A stretch of 18,729 nt of DNA from Phycisphaerales bacterium UBA7812. Lineage in GTDB: Bacteria; Planctomycetota; Phycisphaerae; Phycisphaerales; UBA1924. The stretch covers positions 1 to 18,729 of the forward strand of contig DLBY01000073.1 of the NCBI GenBank assembly GCA_002480345.1, written 5' to 3'. The position numbers and the translations under genes are program-made. Below the pieces are notes generated by a model. The model had not been told where the DNA came from and did not search any database. It worked only from the letters and a program-made list of their open reading frames with translations. The stretch's first letter is position 1. Every line of letters begins with the position of its first letter. Below, one piece after another: positions 7,651-13,743 of the stretch.

Positions 7651-7661
7651 CGCTCAGGCTA
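7651..7661 (-). promoter_or_regulatory. TAGCCT element, candidate leaderless promoter of the sirtuin gene
   Basis: On the minus strand TAGCCT (7656-7661) stands 5 nt before a GTG and 8 nt before an in-frame ATG. No good Shine-Dalgarno sequence is present. If the transcript begins at the start codon, either codon could be used; the spacing leaves this open. Confidence 0.4.
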
Positions 7662-7707
7662 TCGCGTGGATTGGCGAGTCGGGGGCCCCTCAGCCGATCA
7701 ATCCGGT

Positions 7708-8313
7708 ATGCAGACTTCAGATCTTCGTGCGACCAGGATCGTGGTCACCGAGGGGGACCTCCCCGGTCTTGTCGCGAGCGTAATCGCATCGGAGGAGACC
7801 GTCCGGGCGGACCCGCTCGCGGGTGACGCGCCCGTTCTCTGGTGCCCGTCCGCTCGATCGCTCCGAGCGGTCCGCGCGCACGGGCGGGCGCTCGGTCTCC
7901 GGGTGCTGTCGGCCGACCCGCCGATCGCGACGGGTGTTCAGCCCGGCGAGCGGGAGAACCACCTTCTGCTCCAAGCGGGGGCGACGGCGCTGCGTCATGC
8001 GTGCCCGACCATCGTCTGGCCCGTCGTGCCCCAGGGGCCGGCGCCCGATTCGCCCGCTCCGGTCGAGGCGATCGCGAACATCGTCAACCGAGCGACGCTG
8101 ATGTCGCGGCTCGTCTCGCTCGACGCGGGGCAGGCGGGGATCCCGGAGGTGCGGGTCGAAACCCCGTTCGTGGACCTCAGCGACGCCCAACTCGCCGATC
8201 TCGCGTGCGATGTCGGGGCGCGATTCGAGGACTGCTGGTGGTGGGCCGATGACTCCGGGGCCGCGAGCGTCGAGCGGGCGCGGTGGGGGCCTCTGCTCCC
8301 CGTGCCCGGGTGA
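7708..8313 (+). CDS. QueC-like protein lacking the PP-loop (probable non-enzymatic homologue)
   Basis: 201 residues. The second half resembles 7-cyano-7-deazaguanine synthase (QueC): ENHLLLQAGATALRH (residues 83-97) corresponds to the P-x-RNxxFLSLAxAxA segment, EAIANIVNRAT (120-130) to its mid-helix, and VRVETPFVDLSDAQLADLACDVGA (148-171) to the IxTPLxxLsKaEIvrLG segment, ending in FEDCWWW. Two features that define active QueC are missing: the N-terminal ATP-pyrophosphatase loop SGGxDS (here CPSARSL near 46-52) and the C-terminal CxxC-type zinc cysteines. It is therefore probably not a preQ0 synthase. It could be a scaffold or a repurposed fold. The start at 7708 is the first ATG in the frame after the divergent spacer; no Shine-Dalgarno is visible. 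It diverges from the sirtuin gene and lies 38 nt upstream of proS. Confidence 0.65.
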   Translation: MQTSDLRATRIVVTEGDLPGLVASVIASEETVRADPLAGDAPVLWCPSARSLRAVRAHGRALGLRVLSADPPIATGVQPGERENHLLLQAGATALRHACPTIVWPVVPQGPAPDSPAPVEAIANIVNRATLMSRLVSLDAGQAGIPEVRVETPFVDLSDAQLADLACDVGARFEDCWWWADDSGAASVERARWGPLLPVPG

Positions 8314-8337
8314 CCGCCCGAGTGTCCAGCGGGGCCC

Positions 8338-8351
8338 TAAAGTGGCCTCCC
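8338..8351 (+). promoter_or_regulatory. TAAAGT element before proS, candidate leaderless promoter
   Basis: TAAAGT (8338-8343) lies 8 nt before the ATG at 8352 and fits a TANNNT -10 box. The intervening GGCCTCCC is the opposite of a Shine-Dalgarno sequence, so a leaderless start is plausible. No -35 box was recognised. Confidence 0.4.
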
Positions 8352-10220
8352 ATGACCGACACCGCCTCAGCCTTGCCGTTCTCCACCTCCCGCCGCGGCG
8401 CCGTGCACCGCTGGTCGCGCACGCTGATCCCGACGATGCGCGATGCGCCCGCGGATGCGGAGTTGCCCAGCCATATCTTTCTGACCCGTGCGGGCTACAT
8501 CCGCAAGGTCGGCGCGGGCGTCTACGACTATCTGCCCCTGGCGAAGCGCGTGCTCACGAAGATCGAGACGATCATCCGTGAAGAACTCGACGCCGCGGGT
8601 GCGTGCGAGATGCTCGTGCCCCACATCGTCCCCATCGAGCTGTACGCGGGGACGAAGCGCGACATCGACTACGGCGACCTGCTCATGCGGTTCACCGACC
8701 GGCACGGGCGTGAGGCGGCGCTGGGCCCGACCCATGAGGAGATCGTCACCGAGATGCTCAAGGGGTCGGTGAACTCTTACAAGCAGCTCCCGCTCAATGT
8801 CTACCAGATCCAGACCAAGTTCCGCGACGAGTTCCGCCCCAGAGCGGGCCTGCTGCGCGGGCGCGAGTTCATCATGAAGGACGCGTATTCCTTCCACCTC
8901 ACGCTCGAGGGCGAGGGCGGCCTCAATGACACTTACGACGCGATGTATACCGCGTATGTCAACACCTTCCGGCGCTGCCGGCTGGATTTCAGCGTGGTCG
9001 AGGCGGAGGCGGGCCCGATCGGCGGCTCGGCGAGCCACGAGTTCATGGTCAACTGCGAGACCGGGGAAGACACGATCATGGTCTGCCCGGAGAGCGGGTA
9101 CGCCGCGAATGTTGAAAAGTGCGAGATCGGGGAACGCGCGTACGCGTTTGATGAGGGGCCGGTTGCCGATCTGAAAACGAATCACACCCCCGCGATGCCC
9201 GGCATCGAACTGGTCGCCGAGCATCTCGGAACCACCCCGGATGGAATGCTCAAGACCATCGTCATGCAGCCCGCGGGCGAGGTGAACGCGGATGGGAACG
9301 GCGGGCCCCGCTGGGTGCTCGCGGTCGTGCGCGGCGATCACGAGGTGAACGAAGGCAAAGTTCGCGATGCGGTCGGCTTCGCGGTGGAGATGGCCGACGA
9401 AAAGGCCGCCCGCGATGCGGGGTTCGCGATCGGGTATGTCAGCCCGCGGGCCGCGACGATGATCGAGGGCTGCATCCTCGTGATTGACCCCGACGCGTCG
9501 GGTCTCCGCGCCGATTGGGCGACCGGTTCGGACAAGGCTGACCACCACGACACCGGGTTCAACTGGACACGGGATTTTGCGGGTGAACTGCCCGCTTCGG
9601 GGTCCGCGGGTCCGGATAAGCAGGTGCAAACAGGTTCTGTAAAAGTGGCCGACATCCGCAACGCGATCTCGGGCGACCCCAGCCCCCGGGCGGCCGGCTC
9701 ATCGCTCGAGGCCCGGCGTGGCATCGAGGTGGGGCACATCTTCAAGCTCGGGACCAAGTACAGCGACGCATTCGAGTTCAGCGTGCTCGACGCCCAGCAG
9801 CAGCGGCAGCCCGTGATCATGGGCTGCTACGGCATCGGCGTGAGCCGCACCATGGCGGCGTGCGTGGAGATGAGCCACGACGAGAACGGCATCATCTGGC
9901 CCGCCCCCGTTGCGCCGTACCACGCGCTGATCAGCCTGGTGAAACCCGAGGACGAAGCGAGCCAGCAGGCCTGCGAACAGATCGCCCGCGAACTCAGCGA
10001 GCGGGGGGTCGATGTGCTGGTCGACGACCGCAAGGAACGCCCCGGCGTCAAGTTCAAGGACGCCGACCTGATCGGGATCCCGGTGCGGGTGACGATCGGA
10101 CCCAAGACGCTCGAGAAGGGCGGTGCGGAGGTCAAGCACCGGCGCGAGGACGGATTCGGGGAACTGGTCACGATCGATGATGTCGCCGAGCGGGTTTCTG
10201 TACGCTTGCGGGATGCCTGA
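8352..10220 (+). CDS. proS: Proline--tRNA ligase
   Basis: 622 residues, near the usual length of bacterial-type ProRS with an inserted editing domain. It charges tRNA-Pro with proline using ATP in the cytoplasm. Motifs: LTRAGYIRKVGAGVYDYLPL (44-63), GPTHEE (125-130), class II motif 2 FRDEFRPRAGLLRGREF (158-173), an insertion of roughly residues 230-390 in the position of the YbaK-like editing domain, motif 3 GCYGIGVSRTMAACVE (491-506), and the anticodon-binding domain to the end. The editing insertion carries what look like variable Gly/Ala/Asp-rich loops. A longer frame upstream exists, but the ATG at 8352 gives the expected N-terminus (S-R--TL-PT--D-P). The next gene overlaps the last 8 nt. 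A decayed second copy of the 3' part lies downstream at 10627-11082. Confidence 0.97.
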   Translation: MTDTASALPFSTSRRGAVHRWSRTLIPTMRDAPADAELPSHIFLTRAGYIRKVGAGVYDYLPLAKRVLTKIETIIREELDAAGACEMLVPHIVPIELYAGTKRDIDYGDLLMRFTDRHGREAALGPTHEEIVTEMLKGSVNSYKQLPLNVYQIQTKFRDEFRPRAGLLRGREFIMKDAYSFHLTLEGEGGLNDTYDAMYTAYVNTFRRCRLDFSVVEAEAGPIGGSASHEFMVNCETGEDTIMVCPESGYAANVEKCEIGERAYAFDEGPVADLKTNHTPAMPGIELVAEHLGTTPDGMLKTIVMQPAGEVNADGNGGPRWVLAVVRGDHEVNEGKVRDAVGFAVEMADEKAARDAGFAIGYVSPRAATMIEGCILVIDPDASGLRADWATGSDKADHHDTGFNWTRDFAGELPASGSAGPDKQVQTGSVKVADIRNAISGDPSPRAAGSSLEARRGIEVGHIFKLGTKYSDAFEFSVLDAQQQRQPVIMGCYGIGVSRTMAACVEMSHDENGIIWPAPVAPYHALISLVKPEDEASQQACEQIARELSERGVDVLVDDRKERPGVKFKDADLIGIPVRVTIGPKTLEKGGAEVKHRREDGFGELVTIDDVAERVSVRLRDA

Positions 10221-10608
10221 GCACGCCGAGAACCCGCGCCGTTCCCGATCGCCGCTAAGCCGCATACCGCTTCTGTGCGTGCTCTCGCTGATCGCGATGC
10301 TGCCCTGGCCGGCCGCGGGTACCGCATTGCTGCGTAGTCAATTCGATGATTGGAGCGAAGCGATCTTCATGCTGGGGGGCGTCACCGCGATCCCGGCGAT
10401 GATCGTCGCGGTCTTCGGCGCACCTGACAGCGTTTATGTTGCGATCATGGTGATCGTCTGGGTCGCCGCGTGGATCGCGCCGCCGTTCATCTGGTTGCGG
10501 CGAACACCGAGGCTCGGACGAGTGCTGGTGGTTCTTGGATCCCAGTCGGCGTTCTCGCTGGTCCAGGCGATGATGGGCGTGATGCTCGTGATCGGGAAAT
10601 CTGTGTAG
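10213..10608 (+). CDS. Small four-helix membrane protein (hypothetical)
   Basis: 131 residues. After a short basic N-terminus, four hydrophobic segments are visible at about residues 18-40, 49-69, 73-95 and 104-127, with LRRTPRLGR as a basic loop between the last two. This pattern suggests an inner-membrane protein with cytoplasmic termini. No family is recognised. The ATG at 10213 overlaps the proS stop codon, so translation is probably coupled to proS, although no biological link to proline charging is suggested by the sequence. The protein looks typical in codon use for the window. It is the only gene between proS and the proS remnant. Confidence 0.7.
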   Translation: MPEHAENPRRSRSPLSRIPLLCVLSLIAMLPWPAAGTALLRSQFDDWSEAIFMLGGVTAIPAMIVAVFGAPDSVYVAIMVIVWVAAWIAPPFIWLRRTPRLGRVLVVLGSQSAFSLVQAMMGVMLVIGKSV

Positions 10609-10626
10609 CCGATGAGTAAACTTGTA

Positions 10627-11082
10627 TGAGAACTTCCTTATACGCGTGCTCGACCGATACCTGAAGAAGCAGTCGGTCATCATGGTCTGCTATGGCATCG
10701 GCGTGAGCCGAACCATGGCGGTCTGCGTCGAGATGAGCCACGACGAGAACGGCATCGTCTAGCCGCCCCCGTCGCGCACTACCACACGCTGGTTAGCCTG
10801 GTGAAGCCCGAGGACGAGGCGAGCCGGGAGGCGTGCGAGACGATCGCCCGCGAGCTCGCCGATCGCGGCGTGGATGTGCTGGTCGACGACCGCAAGGAAC
10901 GGCCCGGCGTGAAGTTCAAGGACGCGGATCTGATCGGGATCCCGGTGCGGGTGACGATCGGACCCAAGACCCTCGAGAAGGGCGGGGCGGAGGTCAAGGG
11001 CCGACGGGAGGACGGGTTCGGCGAGACCATTGATGTTTCGGCTGTCTCACAGAAGATTGTGGCGAAGCTTACTGATTCCTGA
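10627..11082 (+). pseudogene. Remnant of a second proS: motif 3 and anticodon-binding domain
   Basis: The stretch from about 10646 (GTGCTCGAC, matching proS at 9784) to the TGA at 11082 parallels the last ~145 codons of proS. It contains the motif 3 equivalent CYGIGVSRTMAVCVEMSHDE. It is broken twice near 10760: the Trp codon of proS is TAG here (10760-10762), and one C is missing just after it, shifting the frame. From 10801 the correct frame is open again for 93 residues, including 45 consecutive residues identical to proS. The last ~18 residues differ almost completely from proS, so this is not a fresh copy. No start with a Shine-Dalgarno precedes 10801. The upstream edge is fuzzy. A stand-alone anticodon-binding-domain protein from the GTG at 10801 is possible but less likely. 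Confidence 0.85.
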
Positions 11083-11103
11083 TCGAGCTGATGCCTACAT
11101 TGT

Positions 11104-12072
11104 TCATGGATCGCGTGGGGCAATTGACTGCGGGCTTGTATCTGCAGGATCATCACTCGCGATGTCTTTCTCGGGTACCACAGTCCATGTCGTTCGTACT
11201 TCCGCGTCGGATATGCCCGGAATAACACGGACTCTAAGGTACTCGGCAGAGTTGATCTGAAGCAGGTCGCGGTCATACTCCCACAAATATTCATCCCGAA
11301 GATCGAGATCATGCGGGGCGATGGACTTTACTCCGCGAGACGAATCGGCTTGTTCGATTGCCGTAAGCTTCTTGATCAGTTCTTCCTTTGCTTTATCGGT
11401 TACCCAGATCCTTTTGCGAATCTGAATAACTCTTTCCTTCTGAGGATCGTCTAGGATCTCCGCTTGAAACCGCGCGGAGACAGAGCCGATTTCATCTGAA
11501 ATTGGGTACTCAGTGTCGAATTCGACGGTCTCGCCAGCGGAGAATGCCCAACCATACCCGTCCAGGTATGGCTGGATCTTCCTCGCGAATATCTCTCGAA
11601 TGAATTGCTCATTACGAGTTGCATTTGCGAACCTGGCTCGCATCGCTTCGCCGTCAGTGATTCTCCCTTGCTCCACATCCTGATTGATCACGGAATTCGA
11701 TATTGCGGCGATCTGATTGCGTAACTGACGCCAATTCGGTACCTGCGTGATCTTGGTGTGCTCATCGAGCAGTAGATCAACGCGAAATACCAAGTCCGAC
11801 TCCGTCAGGCCAATCGATGCGATATCACGAGCTTCGGTTCCGGCTGCCTCTATCATGCGAGCTTTGAGGAGTTGGCCGCGAGTCGGCTGTCTGACTGGGA
11901 ATGTGACCCGGATCCGGGATTGAGAGACCAGCGCCGGAAGGTCGTCCTGTTTGAGCGTACGCTCGACCTGAAGCTCGATTGATGTCCCTCTCTCAATGCC
12001 CCAGACCGAGATAAATCGTGTTGCCGGAGATGATGCAATCGACAGCAGTAGAATGATGAAAGGGGTAAGCAC
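11104..12072 (-). CDS. Exported protein of unknown function, low-GC gene
   Basis: 322 residues from the GTG at 12072. The N-terminus (LTPFIILLLSIASSPATRF) is a hydrophobic signal sequence without a lipobox Cys, so a periplasmic or membrane-anchored location is likely. The rest is hydrophilic with mixed helix and strand: a PNWRQLRNQIAAISN segment in the middle, and strand-like stretches towards the C-terminus (LRVRVIPG). I recognise no family. The start is set by AAAAAGGAG (12079-12087), 6 nt before the GTG; an upstream ATG at 12093 would bury this site inside the gene. Base composition is clearly more A+T-rich than all neighbours. It follows the membrane protein gene on the same strand with a 13-nt gap and is probably cotranscribed. 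It converges on the proS remnant with no visible terminator. Confidence 0.75.
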   Translation of the reverse strand: MLTPFIILLLSIASSPATRFISVWGIERGTSIELQVERTLKQDDLPALVSQSRIRVTFPVRQPTRGQLLKARMIEAAGTEARDIASIGLTESDLVFRVDLLLDEHTKITQVPNWRQLRNQIAAISNSVINQDVEQGRITDGEAMRARFANATRNEQFIREIFARKIQPYLDGYGWAFSAGETVEFDTEYPISDEIGSVSARFQAEILDDPQKERVIQIRKRIWVTDKAKEELIKKLTAIEQADSSRGVKSIAPHDLDLRDEYLWEYDRDLLQINSAEYLRVRVIPGISDAEVRTTWTVVPEKDIASDDPADTSPQSIAPRDP

Positions 12073-12078
12073 TGCTCT

Positions 12079-12087
12079 CTCCTTTTT
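12079..12087 (-). promoter_or_regulatory. Shine-Dalgarno deciding the GTG start at 12072
   Basis: AAAAAGGAG on the minus strand, 6 nt before the GTG. It overlaps the TAA stop of the upstream membrane protein gene (12086-12088), consistent with translational coupling. Confidence 0.65.
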
Positions 12088-12916
12088 ATCCATCAATTTC
12101 GTTATCGTTCACCGTCAACCGCACCGGATGCCCAAACCACGAATTCTCCCCGTTCGGCCCAGGGTAATGGTCCGCGTGGGCCTTCACGACATCCGCCATC
12201 GTGCCGTCTTCGGGCGCCCATCCGCCGTTGACATCCGGGAAGTCGATGGCGCAGTTCTCGCACTTCTTGTCCGAGCGGAACCGGATCGGGCACCAGAAAC
12301 TCTCGACATTCCGCAGCATCTCGGTGCCCAGCGACCACACGCCTGTCATCCAGTCGCAGTACAGACACCAGATCAGGTCATGCCCGACGAGGCCCTCGAA
12401 CTTGTGACGGCTCACATTCACCCACTCGGCCGTGCGGTATTTGGGCAGCCGCACCCACCAGGTGAGCGGGGGGTAGACGAAGTACTGCCCGAGCCGCGCC
12501 ATCGCGAAGATGGGCACGGCCCACGCCGTCCACCAGACCGCCAGATGGTTCCGGAAGGGCCCGACCGCGGTATTGATCTGGCTCACCAAGCGCGGGCCTT
12601 GAAGGTGCTTGCGGTTCGCGAACTCGTGGAGCTTGGTCCAGACGATCAGGGCGACCGACTGCCCGACGATCGCGGCCGCGAGGCCCAGCAGCGATGCGAG
12701 CCAGGGATTGGCGTCGGTGGCCTGGGCCGTCACGATCGGTCCGGCGAGCAGGGGGGCGACGGTGAAATAGAAGATCCAGACATCGAGCCCCGGCGCGCGG
12801 GTGAACCAGTCCGCGAGATTCCTCAGACCGATCACGCCCAGTATGTGGAGCAGGCCCGCAGCGAGCAGAAGGGCGGTCGCGGTGCCCCCGGAGACGATCA
12901 GCAGTGTCAGAATCAT
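12086..12916 (-). CDS. Membrane protein with a five-cysteine CxxC...C...CxxC domain (hypothetical)
   Basis: 276 residues. The N-terminal half is hydrophobic, with likely membrane segments at about 2-30, 46-64, 71-93 and 125-150. The C-terminal half is soluble-looking and has Cys at 184, 187, 209, 219 and 222 (WCLYCDW, FWCPIRF, KKCENC), resembling a zinc-ribbon or redox metal site, with nearby His 171 and 179. The spacing of two CxxC pairs 31 residues apart suits binding of one metal ion; the fifth Cys could be a ligand or structural. No named family is recognised. The start ATG follows a TAGCCT element by 6 nt. It is first in a two-gene unit with the exported protein at 11104-12072. Confidence 0.8.
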   Translation of the reverse strand: MILTLLIVSGGTATALLLAAGLLHILGVIGLRNLADWFTRAPGLDVWIFYFTVAPLLAGPIVTAQATDANPWLASLLGLAAAIVGQSVALIVWTKLHEFANRKHLQGPRLVSQINTAVGPFRNHLAVWWTAWAVPIFAMARLGQYFVYPPLTWWVRLPKYRTAEWVNVSRHKFEGLVGHDLIWCLYCDWMTGVWSLGTEMLRNVESFWCPIRFRSDKKCENCAIDFPDVNGGWAPEDGTMADVVKAHADHYPGPNGENSWFGHPVRLTVNDNEIDG

Positions 12917-12928
12917 GACACGAGGCTA
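12917..12928 (-). promoter_or_regulatory. TAGCCT element, candidate leaderless promoter of the membrane protein gene
   Basis: On the minus strand TAGCCT (12923-12928) is exactly 6 nt before the ATG at 12916, the same hexamer and spacing as at 4678. No Shine-Dalgarno sequence lies between them. Confidence 0.45.
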
Positions 12929-12977
12929 TCGGGCGAAGAGGACCCGTGTGCGGCGTGATCCGGGTTGCCACGATCAC

Positions 12978-13388
12978 TCATCCGTCCCCCCCCCTGTTCT
13001 TGGCATCCCAGATCTTGGGCTCCCAGAGTTCGACCTTGTTGCCGTCGGGGTCGAGGATCCAAGCAAAAACACCGTTCTCGTGGGTCTCGGGTCCTTTGAT
13101 CGGTTTCACGCCTTTCTCGGCAAGATGCGCAAGCAGCGGCTCAATCTCGTCAACCCGGTAGTTGATCATGAACGATGCGGAACTGGGCTCGAACCACGCG
13201 GTGTCCGCTTTCGCGGCGTGCCAGACGGTGATTCCGCCGTCCTCCGCTTGGTCGTTCTTCCACTCAAGGACTCCGCCCCCGAAGTCCTGGAGCGGCATTC
13301 CAAGGCAGTCGCGGTACCACGCGCTGAGCGCCGCGGGATCACCTTTTGCCTTGAAGAACACGCCGCCGATCCCGGTGACCTTTGCCAT
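12978..13388 (-). CDS. VOC family protein (glyoxalase/bleomycin resistance fold)
   Basis: 136 residues, the length of a single two-module VOC protein. The opening GIGGVFFKAKGDPAALSAWY with CLGMPL is the typical first beta-alpha-beta unit; GVFAWILDPDGNKVELWEP (106-124) is the closing unit with the conserved Glu (E120) that often binds metal. The usual first-strand His or Gln ligand is not evident (Gly-Val-Phe there), so glyoxalase I activity is not supported; many proteins of this subgroup have no known substrate. Cytoplasmic. The start at 13388 is set by GGAGGAAGG a few bases upstream and removes a basic, non-family extension present in the longer frame. The gene appears monocistronic. Confidence 0.88.
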   Translation of the reverse strand: MAKVTGIGGVFFKAKGDPAALSAWYRDCLGMPLQDFGGGVLEWKNDQAEDGGITVWHAAKADTAWFEPSSASFMINYRVDEIEPLLAHLAEKGVKPIKGPETHENGVFAWILDPDGNKVELWEPKIWDAKNRGGDG

Positions 13389-13743
13389 GCTGCCTTCCTC
13401 CCGTGTGGAATCGCAATGAAGCTTGCAAGCTGGTTTGCGACCTCGCCGGTCTTTCCGGCGCCCTTGTGTTTTACGGAACATATATTCTCGGACCTAGCGG
13501 GTACTGGTCGGGGCCTGGTTCGTCGAGGCGACCCGAATCGCGTATCGACTCGCGAAAGCTCACCGATCGAGAGAATGTGTCCGCGAATCGGGCCTGCCTC
13601 GCCGTGAGTTCCCGGATTCGATTGTCGCTTGAGTTCCGTCTACCGGCCTGTTCTGGACCGGTGCGTACGCCGTCTCCCGGCGTTACGCTGGCATCGCGCG
13701 AACGCGATCCCGGGATGCGGTCGGGGTGCGAGGGAAGGAAGCC
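13389..13743. other. Intergenic region between the VOC gene and vgrG
   Basis: No gene is supported in these 355 bp. Visible structure: a 12-bp palindrome AGCTTGCAAGCT (13420-13431); a 6-bp hairpin CGCCGG/CCGGCG around TCTTT (13444-13460); an AT-rich pocket near 13466-13488; and inverted repeats between 13640 and 13715 (for example ATCGCG/CGCGAT around CGAA). It must hold the divergent promoters of the VOC gene and vgrG, but I could not assign convincing -35/-10 boxes. Confidence 0.5.
13733..13741 (+). promoter_or_regulatory. Shine-Dalgarno deciding the vgrG start
   Basis: GGGAAGGAAG just before the ATG at 13744 favours this codon over the upstream in-frame GTG at 13726. Confidence 0.65.

Noticed and set aside
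6967..7707. A long upstream extension of the QueC-like frame
   Set aside because: It runs antisense through the sirtuin gene and has shadow composition; the QueC-like similarity begins only after 7708.
8367..9629. A 420-codon minus-strand open frame within proS
   Set aside because: It lies opposite clear ProRS motifs and shows only shadow-type composition.
10801..11082. Stand-alone anticodon-binding-domain protein
   Set aside because: The GTG at 10801 has no Shine-Dalgarno, and the sequence before it continues the proS similarity through a stop and a frameshift, so a pseudogene is the simpler reading.
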